Assembly: GCA_001557505.1 (NCBI GenBank)
Contig: LSAX01000001.1
Location: forward strand, 3,782,001 to 3,846,000
Length of the DNA: 64,000 nt
Source of the DNA: Reticulascus tulasneorum
Taxonomy: Eukaryota > Ascomycota > Sordariomycetes > Glomerellales > Reticulascaceae
Direction of reading: 5' to 3'
The first letter of the stretch is position 1. Each line of letters opens with the position of its first letter. Made by a program: the position numbers and the translations under genes. The notes under the pieces are model-generated. The model was not told the origin of the DNA. It saw only the letters and a list, made by a program, of their open reading frames with translations, and ran no database searches. Positions 1 to 11,056 of this stretch are shown here, in pieces.

Positions 1-423
1 TTTGCTTCTTGCATTGCTAGCCCAACGTTCTTCGTGATGAGCTTCGCGGTAACGGTTGCCTCGGCCTCTACATACGTCTAGGGCCCACTGTCAATAAAAT
101 GGCCGGCACCTGATCTACCTCCTCTAAGGCACTAAGGTAAGCCAGGGCGCTAAATCGTGGGGAAAAGCTCCAATTGTCACATGCTGAAATTTAGTGGACT
201 GCTTATTATGCGATAAGATGGCGGGATCCCTCAAAGCTCGGGACAGGTGCGGGATACCTTACTGATTCCACCGTTCCCCAACCTCAAATGAAGCAGTTCC
301 AGGCTTACAATGCGCCCGATTACTCAGGTTCACTAGTGCCATGAAAGATTCATCTCCTTTGCCCAGATCACCGCATCTTTGCTAGAGATTCCCCATGTTC
401 TTCGGTAGAGCTCCTGCGCAACC
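1..423. other. Upstream region of the patatin-like gene
   Basis: No coding exon is supported here. The stretch presumably holds the promoter and leader of the gene starting at 424. I see no convincing TATA box, repeat or RNA gene, and the window edge prevents judging what lies further left. Confidence 0.4.
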
Positions 424-2342
424 ATGGGGGTAGTCTTTGGCTTGTGGCGCGTGGTGGTAGACGTCACCCATTACTGGAATCGAGTAAGTTCGCGCCAGTT
501 ACCCGACGTCTCGATGCACATGCTTCTGGCGATTCAATGCTGATTTATACGACTGCCAACAGAAGCTTCACGAATGGTACAATCGCAAGAACCCTGTGGA
601 TTTATGGTTGGATCTTCTACGTAATGCGGAGGTTTTCGAAGACTGGGAAGAGGCAGCGCTGCACTTGGACAACCTGCTTGGCTTGGACTTGTGGTATGTC
701 AGGATAAATAAAAAAGCCAGCAGACTAAAGTCTTGCTAACGGTGGTCTAGGAGGAACAATGCCATGTCCAAGTACTACGACTACCGCCTGATCAACGAGC
801 GTCTGAACTCCCTCATCGAAGCAAGGGACGAAAGCAACATTCAGCAACTAGTCAACCTCCTAAGGTCCGGACTTGTGAGGAACCTTGGAAACATCACGTC
901 ACCAAAGCTATACAACCGATCGTTTGCAGGTTCTAAATACTTGATTGAAGAGTACATCACACAGATAGCGGAGGCGGTGGAAGACATCAACACCCTGCCG
1001 ACGACGCCTCTTTTCGACAACAATGGGAATATGGCCACGCTATCAACGCAGATGAAGTTGGATTTTATGCACGATACTAGGCAGGCGTTTGGTAGGAGCA
1101 CGTTGGTACTACAAGGCGGCGCCATATTTGGACTGTGCCACTTGGGAGTCGTCAAGGCTCTCTTCCTTCGGGGCTTGTTGCCGCGGATCATTACCGGTAC
1201 GGCGACCGGCGCTCTCATAGCAGCTTTGGTCGCAATCCACACTGAAGAAGAGCTACCTGCAGTTTTGAAGGGGGACGGCATTGATTTGTCTGCCTTCGCT
1301 GGAAAGGCTGAGAACGGGGCGGCCAGGGAACAGTCTCTGGCGACGAGGTGGGATACCCTGCTTCGCAGAATTAGGAGATTTACCAAAGAGGGATATTTCC
1401 TTGACGTCAAGGTTCTGGAGGAGTGCGTACGAGCAAACGTGGGCGACCTCACGTTCGAGGAGGCGTACCATCGCAGCAAGAGAGTATTGAATATTACGGT
1501 GGCCACGGCGGGACAAGGGGGCATACCAACACTGCTTAATTACCTCACAGCGCCGAATGTGGTAGGTCTCAATTGATACCCGGGGATTCCTGCCAGCTTT
1601 GCTAACGTTGCCATAGCTGATTTGGACGGCGGCAGTAGCTTCAAATGCATCCTCGGCCAGTCTGTATGGCCATAGGGAGACCACAGTCCTCTGCAAAGAT
1701 GCACACGGGAACATTGTCCCCTGGGCGCCAGCAAACACGATCGACTTCCGTCACTGGACACATGTTTCGTACTCCGACCGGGAATCCCCATTGCTGCGAA
1801 TAGCGGAGCTCTTTAACGTAAACCACTTCATCGTCAGCCAAGCCCGGCCATACCTCATTCCCTTCCTGCAGAGCGACATGCACGGTCCATCGACGATCGA
1901 GACCCGCAACAAGACCACGTCGATCACTGCTTTCCTGGTCCGCATGGTCGGTCTGGAAATCAGGCATCGCCTACGCCAGCTGGACACCATCCAGGTGCTG
2001 CCAGCCAGCATCCGCCGCTTCCTAGTGGATGAGCGTGTGCCTGGGGCGGCCATGACGTTGGTTCCAGAAGTTACGGCGGGAGACTTCGTACGACTCTTGG
2101 AGACGCCCACCCGCGAAACCTTAGATTATTGGATTCTGAGGGGAGAAAGGAGTGTCTGGCCGGCCGTGGCTGCGTTGCGGATCCGTTGCGCAGTCGAGAA
2201 CGAGTTGGACATGTCGTACCAGAAGGTTAGAAGACTTAAAGCCGGGGGTCTGCGTAGGAAAGGTTCAACTGCGGCAGCAGTTGCGCTGGACAGAGACCGA
2301 AAGGATAGAGACCGAGCCAATAGCACTGGCGTGCGGCCTTGA
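424..2342 (+). CDS. Tgl3/4/5-type patatin-like protein lacking catalytic residues
   Basis: Exons 424-483, 563-693, 751-1561 and 1617-2342 join to 575 aa. The start ATG has a favourable context (CAACCATGG) and opens with a hydrophobic stretch (MGVVFGLWRVVVDV). The DUF3336-like N-terminal region (HEWYNRKNPVDLW, MSKYYDYRLINERL) and the conserved ELFNVNHFIVSQ block place it with fungal triacylglycerol lipases/lysophospholipid acyltransferases of lipid droplets. The oxyanion segment GGAIFGLCHLGV is intact. The nucleophile elbow, however, reads G-T-A-T-G (Ala-215 where GXSXG needs Ser), and the Asp-Gly of the catalytic dyad is replaced by a Ser-Asp-Arg-Glu-Ser segment (Asp-388). Established for the family: a Ser-Asp dyad. 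Inference: a non-catalytic paralogue, perhaps regulatory. No frameshift or premature stop is seen, so it looks maintained. The family call is strong; the role is unknown. Confidence 0.88.
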
Positions 2343-5300
2343 TGATCATGGCAAAGGGAGGCTATGATGTTGGGTATTTCAGAGCTTTCGGCATAGCCCG
2401 ACGGCGCGCCGTCGGCGCGCCGCCGGCGCAACCCGAAGTGTATCATACTACCATATCATGAAGGGGAGTGTCATTTTCGCATTTTCAGAGCAGTGTACAG
2501 CGTCGACGCTCATGTATACTGCATGTGGATAAGGAGGTTTTGGAAGCGATAAGTCAGACATTACGTCGCTCTCCAGCATTGGCACGGTTCGGAGCCTGGC
2601 GAATGAGGTGTTTGCAGGTCCTCTGATATGTGATAGCGTTGCCCGTGCCACTTAGTATGGACGCCGCCCATTTGGCATGCCCTAGGTACCATTATAGGTA
2701 GCTCTTCAAATCGTACGATGCATAGTTCCCCCACCATTATAGCCCCGTTGGACAAATGAGCAAGTGGCCCTGGTCTACAGAGGGATCGGCACGCAGAGAT
2801 CAAGGTTTAGCATAGCATGCACATGCACTTTCAGCCGGCAGGCCTTCCAACGAAAGTGACGAGTCAGCTGAAAAAGAAGTCAGGGTGGATGGGGTTCCGA
2901 TTGGGAGTTACATGGCGAGGCACACTGTGCAATCTTCGGGACCGGGGGGTGTAGTATGGGGTACATCGTTCATACATCGTTCATACATCACAGTGGATGG
3001 AATGTGCAATAAAGTCCGCAATCGAACCAGTGAGAGAGAGGCTGCCTTGTGATATGTCTGGGGTGGCAGAGCATATTGAGGGCAGAACCGAAGTCCTGAA
3101 GTCCTTGAGTCCTACCCACTAGCGAAGCAGGGGGGTCGGAAATAGCAAGGCTGTCGATCCTGCCGCTAGAAGGCTTCTCGAAACCTTCCGTGCAGATATA
3201 TTAGATGCAACTATGCACGGCACCGGGGTCTCAGTATCCGGGATTCGAGGGCGCCAGGGTTAGGATAACAAGCCCCAAAATTTACACAACTTCTCGTAAG
3301 GTAATTATGCTAGAATTCGCGCATCTCCCAGCTGATTGCTCGTTACGCGGCCGCGCACGCCAACGGGGAACCCTTCCGGAAGCTTGGACTCAGCTTGGGC
3401 TTCTTCTTATCTGGGCCGTTTGCCAAGGAAGACAGACGAGTTGGAAGCTGGACAGGTTTAGGACGAGGTTTTGTTCATCTGACTCATGATTTGAGCCTCA
3501 CAAATGAGTCAGAAGTGGTGGGTCATCTAGTTGGTGACCGAGCTGGCCAAGTCACTTGGCGTGATAGCGGCGGTTGGGAACACAAACAGATAATCCCACA
3601 TCCCCAGCGGCAAGTGATACCAGTGAATTCGGGCATGCAGCATGGGGGATTCTTGATTCATGATTCGTGTGTACCGCCAGCCATCGACGCACGAACCAAA
3701 AGCCACTAAGATTCTGGCAGCTTGATATTGGACATGGTACAGGCATCTTCGAATTTTACGACGTAACGTCCGCCAAGACACATTCGAGGAGTTCAGGCGT
3801 CTTTTCACCCAGCCATGACGCTATCGCTGAGCCAAAAATGTCGTTTTTCAAATGTATTCAGCAGAGCTGCCTGCCGGGGATTCCGTGCTAAGCGGTGCCC
3901 AGAGGATGATGAGTAGGGTTGTTGGCAAGGCGCCAGGTCTGCCAAGCCCGGAGACACGAAGACCGAGGCAGACTCGTAGGCTCGAAAGTCTCCAACACGC
4001 CAGCTGGCCAGAACGATGCAACGTGTTTTTGGCTTCTCCTAGCTGGATGGCTAACTCAGCGTGGGCGTTGACTGCCAAGCCGATTATAGCGGCAACTAAA
4101 CTACTGTGGCTCCCAAGGTGAGATGGTTGGCTGGTTGCGGTGAGTATCTACCAAAGAGGAGGGCTGTTTATGCCCCAGCCTGGGAAATTTACAGCTGGTT
4201 GCTGGATTTGAAAAAGCCGACCCAATGGTAGTTCACAACCTGGAAAACTCTTCCATAACTACGCCGCGGCCTTGCGTCTCAATGCCGCTGAGAATGGCGC
4301 AAATATCCCATCCTGAGTGGCTCTGGCTACTGCAGCCTGAGGTGCAATGTGATCCGGGAATCATGCCTTCGTTATGGCCCGGACCAAGAGTGGGCTTGCG
4401 GGGAAGATTTGGCATCTATGTACGTATCAACAAACAGAGCTCGGAAAGTCCCAATAACTGGATGATCCACTTGGGACGTACTTCTGCTCAAAGTCTTGGT
4501 GTTCGGGAGCAGTCAGAGAGAGGCACAGTTCTTGTCGTCGGGCATCTGCTGAGAGGTACATTTGTAATTGTTCATTCCGGCTCACCGTGGATTGTTTCAG
4601 GCCCTTCGAGGAAAGTGACGGGATCTGATGATTGCAACCCCAGGGTCATATCCACTAGAGAGTGCCCTAACAGGGGGGTTCTGCGGATGGAAGGGCTTTG
4701 GTGCGATTATTTACTGCAGCTGCCGATCTTGAAAAGCCCCACTGTATCTCCAAAGTGTATAAACGGACCAGCATGGAGTCCGGGGATCAGTGGATTGGGG
4801 TTGCAGTGGTCATTTAGGCTCAAATCAACCTCCATTGGATCATGATGAGGACGCCGGATCAGCAAGTCCCAGGTTCTGGATGATACGTAATAATAGCAAC
4901 GCTATTACCGCTCAAGCATACGAAGTACCGGGCCAAAAAGTACGAAGTAACCACACAAAGACGTACGTACCCAACCATGCAAACAAAACATTCCGGGCAC
5001 ACCTTAGCATGATCTGTGGCTTTTAGGAACTGGCAGCCGATCGTGAAGCCCATCTCTCGCTAGTGGTATTAATTATACCCCCAGACAGAGGCAGGACCGG
5101 GTCTAGCTGCTTCGTAAACGGCATTGGCCAGTGGGGAGGGGGAGGGGGGGCCGTCAAGCGACGGCAGGGCATGACTAGCTCTCATCCCACCTCTATCGCC
5201 CTGCGAGGTGAGGCCAAAATCTTAAGGCCGGAAGAAAATGGTACATGGAGCAACACAACGCGCGACGAGTAGCACCCTTGATGAAAGGCGAATCACGCAG

Positions 5301-7684
5301 GCGGGAGACACCCAATGCCTCCGTTGCCTCTGCTCATTTGGCCTTTCCCTAACGAGCCGGCCAGCTCATCGGCAGAATGGAACCATCTTGCGTGCTTGGC
5401 CAAGTGATCCAATGATACCAAGAGCCACCCCGTACTGCCGTAACTTCCGCGCTCCGGCTAGCCTGTTGGGATCTCGGTGAGCACCGCCAGATCTACCTTA
5501 CAGGGCTGGGCTGTGTGCCATCATCAAAACGAACCGAGGCAGCGAGAAGTGTCAGTCGTGGAAGTTGAAACATCCGGGGTCGGCACCGCAAATGCAGCCC
5601 ATGAAAAGACGGTCATCTGGCCGAGGCCTGTGTGGGAGGTGCCCAATGGGCAAATGGGGCAGTGAAGTATGTAATGAGATGGGGCATGGATGGGAAGCCA
5701 GCTAATTACCTAGTGCAGTTAGTCGCTACAGCGGGTGGAGGAGTATGGGACGACTTTGGGGAAAAGTGTAGGATGAGATGTGTTGGCCAATGCAAAGGTG
5801 GTGTCGCAATTCGCGTGCAACTTCCTCCCGAGATACATCTCACCGACGCAATGGTGATCTTGGTCCCTCGCACGGACGGTGGCCGGGACAAGCCCCCTTT
5901 CCTCCTTCATTGCCTGAAAGTCAAAACCAAGAGCAAGGATCTAAATCTAGGACAGACGTCGTTGATACATACGTGTCACCTCATACCTGGCTTGGCCTTT
6001 CACACAAAGTTTGGCAGCTTCTCTCGAGCGCATCCGCTATCGCGGCTTACGCCTTTGATTCCGCTGTCGTGTCGAGGGGGACCGAGCCCATGGCAGTCCA
6101 CCGCGTCCGTGGTTTCTCGACTGGAGGGGGCTTAGGGCAGTTTGCGAACCGTGTAAAGCCGTCCACAGCCCTCACCGCGTGGGGGACGATAACCAACTAA
6201 GCCCCTCTCTCTGTCTCCATGTCCGTATCTCTGTTCCTAGGTATTCGGCGCTCTTGAGCAGCCCCTCCTTGGGGGACGAAGCACGGATCAGGACGGGGAC
6301 TGATTGTTTTTTCTTTCTTTTCTCAATCCATCAGATCAATATCCAGCCCAGGTGCCAGGAACGCGAATGAGTAGCAGCGGCAGCCGTTTCGCTGCGATGG
6401 TGTGTGTCTAGCTCAGGACTTGGGAATTTGGCAGTGCACCCACACATGCATACTACATGCGAAGTACCTACATTACACCACCACCCTACATACATTCCCC
6501 AACCCGAGAGGCGGGCATACATATGTCTTCATACGCGTGTGTGTACGTAGTATGCAAAGTCCCTGCAAGCACTCACCATCTGACCAGGGGGGGACATAAA
6601 AACACCCGTCTCTCGTAGGGGGTCCCTGTCCTGTCGGGCGTCCACTGCAAAAGTTGGAAAGATGCGACCAGGTTGTGACTTTACCCACGCACTGCACCTC
6701 CTAGTTACATCCGTACACACGGTTGAAGCATCTAGGTCCCAATCCTCCCCCTCCACAGCCTAAGCCCCCCAAAAAAGATTCACGATGGACCTCCTGCATT
6801 CGCCATGATTGCCCATGCAGCTAGCTCCTACTCGCTGCACAGTCCTTTCCAAGCGGCAGGGGGGCATATGCGCCAGGACAAGAACATTGGCTCCAATATA
6901 CAACCAGCTGACTCTCCGTGTTAGGTCTTGGCTGGTTAGGCGAGGTATTTAACGTGAGCAGGAGAAGCTTCCTGTAAACCGGCATGACGATGCCAGAGCT
7001 TCCCGGCCAATTTGAGATTTCCCGCCCCGGTTTTGATTTGTTTCGTTCTCGTCCGAGATGTCCCCTCCCAAGGAAAAAAGTGAAGCGAACGTACGTAGCT
7101 GAATGACAGGTTCGCATCTTCCAACCCTCGGATTGTCTCATGTGGCACGAGGAATCCAGTACCCCGCGTCCATCTGGGAGAGATCAATATCGAAGCTCTC
7201 CTGGGTCGGTGAAGGGGCGCAGAGAAGACGATGTAGCTTCTGGCAAGGCTTAGACTTTCTTTCTCTCTTCCTAACCGTTTGGGAATCTGGGGTCGTCCTC
7301 CCCAAACTCTGTGTGTCCTCCGATCTCCGCGACTCGCATCCAAGAGCTGCTGCAGTATGCACAGCGTCGGTGACGTGAGTAGTGGTTGCACAAGCCAAGC
7401 TGCAGGTACCTTACCTCGTCAGTCTGTCTCCTGTCCTCTCTCTCACACCTTTTTTTCTTTTTTTTTTCTTTCTTCTTTGGGGCTAGGCCTTTTTGCTGGC
7501 AGTCGCGTCTTGCTTAACCCGTCCACCCACTCCGTTGCAAGCATAGACCACCACGACCACATACATATATCCTCGCTGTCCCCTCTCGTGAGGTCGATTT
7601 ACATTCTCTCCTGTTCTCATTCATCTGTACATCTCCTCATAAGAAGATAATATTGCCCTGACGCCCCACACATTGGTGTTCTCT
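2343..7684. other. 5.3-kb gene-poor region
   Basis: Only short ORFs overlapping one another in all frames occur here, none with a recognisable motif, a signal peptide or an extendable exon structure. The longest plus-strand ORF (4225-4845, 206 aa) has unordered composition and no family resemblance. Small local features are a GC-rich palindrome (2399-2414), an 11-bp direct repeat near 2968-2992 (ATCGTTCATAC units) and pyrimidine runs from about 6300 onward that may belong to the leader of the gene at 7920. No transposon ends or coding remnants were recognised. Confidence 0.5.
2399..2414. repeat. Perfect 16-bp GC-rich palindrome
   Basis: CGACGGCGCGCCGTCG is a perfect palindrome 57 bp past the stop of the patatin-like gene. 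A further GGCGCGCC palindrome follows at once (2413-2420), so about 30 bp are almost pure G+C. It could form a hairpin in the 3' UTR or be a protein-binding site; neither can be decided from sequence. Confidence 0.6.
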
Positions 7685-7744
7685 TTCTTCTTCTTCTTCT
7701 TCTTCTTCTTCTTCTTCTTCTTCTTCTTCTTCTTCTTCTTCTTC
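7685..7744 (+). repeat. (TTC)20 microsatellite in a gene leader
   Basis: Twenty uninterrupted TTC units lie 175 bp upstream of the ATG at 7920, within the likely transcribed leader. The complementary strand reads as poly-Glu in one frame, which produces a false ORF. Such tracts are usually length-variable and make a long polypyrimidine stretch in the mRNA. Confidence 0.95.
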
Positions 7745-7851
7745 ATCCTCGTATACTATAAGTCTGTTAGTCTGGCACAGAGCCTGGCCGCTGTCACCGA
7801 GCTGGTACCTCCACCACCTTTCCCATCGTAGCTCTTTCCACTTCTTGTCTG

Positions 7852-7908
7852 GTAAGGATGCCGTCCGCACCCCCTAGTTTGGATCTCCAGCTAACAGGAC
7901 TTGACCAG
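7852..7908 (+). other. Probable 57-bp intron in the 5' UTR
   Basis: The donor GTAAGG at 7852, a branch-like GCTAAC at 7890-7895 and the acceptor ACCAG ending at 7908 fit fungal introns in size and signals. Removing it also removes an upstream ATG at 7858 that is in another frame, leaving 7920 as the first ATG after the junction. This supports 7920 as the start. Confidence 0.55.
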
Positions 7909-7919
7909 TTCTCGATAAT

Positions 7920-8576
7920 ATGGCCGTCAGTAAAGGCAAGCGCAGTTCAAGCAACTCCAACGCTGGCAACGGCTGGGTTGTCCTCGACAACAACTCAAGT
8001 ACTCGAGCTCCACAGCTCCTCGACGAGAACATCCACCCCCATCAGCGCAGCGGCTGGAATCGTCAGGACCTGTTGCTCCAGTACATCTCGGACGGCATAG
8101 AGCTTGTGAACATCAAGGACGATTTGGGCATGGAGCCCAACGCCCCGTCCCTCAACTCCAGCACTGCCACTGCCTCCACTGTCAAAGGCACTGATGGGGG
8201 TTGCGTTCCCAAGACTGTGCATGGCGCTGGCCAGCCTCTGACGGCCGAAAGCCTCTGCACACTCGACTTCATGAACGCCAACCAGGTGCCCGCTACCACA
8301 GCTTGGAAGGCGGATGAGGACCATGTTATCGCCGGCATCATGGCTCAGAAGACCTTGAGTGCCAAACCATCCAGCCGCCAGACCGAAACTTCGACCTGGA
8401 GCTGGGTTGCTGTCTCATCCGGTAGCCATGCCGAACGTATCAACGGCGTTGGCACGTGGGCTCAGGACATTGTCGCCAGCCACTGGGGCTACAGTGACCA
8501 CCTTCCCGCAGGTGCCATTGAGCATGACGGCGAAGACATCGTGTTGGAACGTGGTGATTATATGACGGACATGTAA
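7920..8576 (+). CDS. Unrecognised 218-aa protein
   Basis: A single-exon ORF of 218 codons with codon use like the real genes around it. I do not recognise the protein. It opens with a basic Ser/Asn-rich stretch (MAVSKGKRSSSNSN), then WVVLDNN, a segment GWNRQDLLLQYISDGIELV that may be helical, and a Thr/Ser-rich middle. The C-terminal part has SWVAVSSG, a WAQDIVASHWGYSDH segment and an acidic tail. There is no signal peptide, membrane segment or known catalytic motif. The two Trp-Val-(Val/Ala) segments and the conserved-looking aromatic C-terminus suggest a folded lineage-restricted fungal protein. The start is favoured because a probable leader intron ends 11 bp before it. Expression control is unknown, though the leader holds the (TTC)20 tract. 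That it is a gene is likely; its function is unknown. Confidence 0.72.
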   Translation: MAVSKGKRSSSNSNAGNGWVVLDNNSSTRAPQLLDENIHPHQRSGWNRQDLLLQYISDGIELVNIKDDLGMEPNAPSLNSSTATASTVKGTDGGCVPKTVHGAGQPLTAESLCTLDFMNANQVPATTAWKADEDHVIAGIMAQKTLSAKPSSRQTETSTWSWVAVSSGSHAERINGVGTWAQDIVASHWGYSDHLPAGAIEHDGEDIVLERGDYMTDM

Positions 8577-9241
8577 TCCCAATGTTGTTCAAGTAGCTAG
8601 TGTAGGAAAAGGTTTCGTTATTTCTTTTTTTGAGCATCGCATCTCTGGGCCGGGAAGGGGAAAAAAAGGGTATACTGCCAATCATTAGGTAGCTTCAAGC
8701 ATAGTGCTTGAAGAAGAAGAAATATTATTTTGCTTCCGCAACAAAACTACTTCCCTTCGTCACGTTGTCACCTCTTCTCCGGACAATCATTCCGTCCTGT
8801 CTTAGGCATAGTGGCCCCGCGGTACATGCCAACTATAGCCTGCTCCGCTATTCCGGGCCTCAAGCCAGGAATACTTTCCACGGGTGCGGGGAAGAGGCTT
8901 TCATGCTCGAAGCGGGACGGATGAGGGGGAAACCCGCTGAAGAATGATGTCGTATTGCACCGGCCAAACTCCAAAATTTCGCAACATTATTTTCCGTCCG
9001 CAAGGTCGCCCTCGCTTTTGCGTGCTGGCAACTCCAAACCATGGTTCTCCAACATCTCCACAACCGGCTCGTTTCTCATTCAGCCTAATGAAGAGGCACC
9101 AGCTACCCAGCGCCGGGAACCCCATTCATCATCCGTATTGCCGCAGATCGCCAGAGTTGATTGCGACCCCCAGGAACGTCGTAATAGATTGATTGAAATC
9201 AAAGGGTCGAACGTGGTACCCCCGGCGGGACCTGCATTGGA
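8577..9241. other. Intergenic: 3' end of the 218-aa gene and promoter of the SGNH hydrolase
   Basis: No coding exon is supported. An ORF at 8955-9356 overlaps the TATA box and has no recognisable motif, so I treat it as chance. Confidence 0.5.
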
Positions 9242-9250
9242 TATATATAA
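9242..9250 (+). promoter_or_regulatory. TATA box of the SGNH hydrolase gene
   Basis: TATATATAA lies 119 bp upstream of the ATG at 9369, a usual distance for a fungal TATA element plus a short leader. Confidence 0.5.
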
Positions 9251-9368
9251 CATGGCAGCCCGGGTTGCTGGGACCCGTGGGCTCGAGGGAGAAGGCCGTG
9301 ATGGGAATTGTCGTCCGCAACTGCTCACTCTTTCGAACTCGAAGAACGCCAATTGAATCATAGTCGTA

Positions 9369-10734
9369 ATGTTCGTGTCGCAGCTCTCGATCAAGACCGC
9401 CTTGGCGGCGTTGCTGGTTTTCAGCGGCGCCGTGAGCGAGGCCAGACCGGGATGCAACGGCCCCAAAGAATGGGTCACGATCTGGGGGACGATGCCTCAG
9501 TTGACGGAGCCAGCAAACCTGCCCCCTGCGCCATATGTAAGTTTGTATTGCCATGTAGGACGAGACTTGCAGTGGCTGATATTCCCAGAACACGACTGGA
9601 CTTGTGTTTGACGACTCGACGATCCGGCAGACTGTGAAGGTATCGCTGGACGCGTCGACGCTCCGTCTGCAGATCAGCAATGCCTTCGGAGTGTCTGAAC
9701 TGCCCATAACGGCCGTCAATATCGCCTTTCCGAGCAACAACTCCGCCGGCATCAGCAGTATCAAGACGGAGACCGTCACGCCCGTGACCTTCTCCGGCAG
9801 CGCGAGCTTCATCGTCCCCAACGGCGCGATCGCCTTCTCCGACCCAATCGACTTCTCCGTCAAAGCCCAGTCCATCGTCTCAATCAGCATCTACCTCGCC
9901 GACGGCCAGACCACAAACTCAATCACGTCGCATCCCGGCAGCCGCACGACTTCGTACTTCGCCAGCGGCAACCATATCGCCGACGCCGACCTCGCGGACA
10001 GCGCAAATGCAAACCACTGGTACTTTATCAGCGGCATCGAGGGCTACCTCGACAAGGGCGCCGGCGCCATCGCCATAGTCGGAGATTCCATCACTGACGG
10101 CCGTGGCTCGACGACTAATGAGAATAACCGCTGGCCCGACCAGCTCCTGGCGCGCATGCAGCAGAACCCGGCCACGAAGAACCTCGCCATCGTCAACGAG
10201 GCCGCAGGCGGGAACCGAGTCCTCGCGGATGGGCTAGGTCCGAACGCGCTGGGCCGCATCGACCGAGATGTGATCGCGCAGTCCGGAATCAGGTACTGCA
10301 TCATCTACGAGGGCGTCAACGATATCGGCGTCGCGGCCACGGACGTGGCCACGCAGAAAGTCATCGGGGACCGGCTCATTGCCGCATACGATCAAATGAT
10401 CACCCGGCTGCACCGCTTCGGGATCCCCGTCTTCGGCGCGACCATCACGCCCATGAGCGGGCCCGAGCAGACGTATTCGGATCCGGTGCGGGAGCAGACG
10501 CGGCAGCGCGTCAACGAGTGGATTCGCACGAGCAAGCGGTTCGATGCCGTGATTGACTTTGACGAGCTCGTTAGAAACCCAGCGCAGCCGGATCAGCTGG
10601 ACCCCAAGTACAATTCGGGGGATTACCTTCATCTGAGTGCGTCTGGGTACCAGGCTATGGCAGACAGCATCGACCTGAGCATCTTCGACAAGTTCAAAGA
10701 TGGCGTCTCGACGCTGACTAGGAGGAAGCACTGA
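9369..10734 (+). CDS. Secreted SGNH/GDSL-type esterase or lipase
   Basis: Exons 9369-9536 and 9589-10734 give 437 aa. A signal peptide covers about residues 1-25 (AALLVFSGAVSEA). The SGNH blocks are in order: GDSITDG with nucleophile Ser-223 (block I), a Gly in the AAGGNRV segment (block II), GVND with Asn-300 (block III), and GDYLH giving Asp-401/His-404 (block V). The arrangement with a beta-rich N-terminal domain of about 200 residues before GDSI, and the phrase NRWPDQL, match fungal/actinobacterial GDSL-like lipase/acylhydrolases. Known for the family: hydrolysis of esters, often acetyl groups on polysaccharides. Inference: an extracellular carbohydrate esterase or lipase. The real substrate cannot be told. 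The gene converges with ERB1 across 322 bp. Confidence 0.9.
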
Positions 10735-11056
10735 AGCGCAAGGCAGCCGAAGGATCGGTATTTAAGAAGAGTCTCGTCATGATTGTGTGGAGTTGGGCAG
10801 CACTGCGTAGTTGTGTGTGCGTGTGTCTCTGCCAATGAATGGGGCAGGGCGCCCGTCATAGGACGGGGATGTGTGTTGTTTAGGAACCAGGGATTGGCTA
10901 CCTTTCTTGCACACAAACTTACAATAATCAGGCTCATGAAACATTAATACGGCAAAGCAGGCATGTTCCCTGCAGTTATTTTGATTGTCTTTGTTCCGTA
11001 CGCCCTCGCTCGACTGAACTTGTAAACTTTTTGAGCCTAACCTTACCATCGACTCT
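10735..11056. other. 322-bp convergent intergenic region
   Basis: This holds the two 3' UTRs of the SGNH hydrolase gene (+) and ERB1 (-). No other structure was seen. Confidence 0.6.

Noticed and set aside
4225..4845. 206-codon plus-strand ORF in the gene-poor region
   Set aside because: No motif, no splice partners and irregular composition; best explained as chance.
7637..7870. Minus-strand ORF with a poly-Glu run
   Set aside because: Produced wholly by the (TTC)20 microsatellite read on the other strand.
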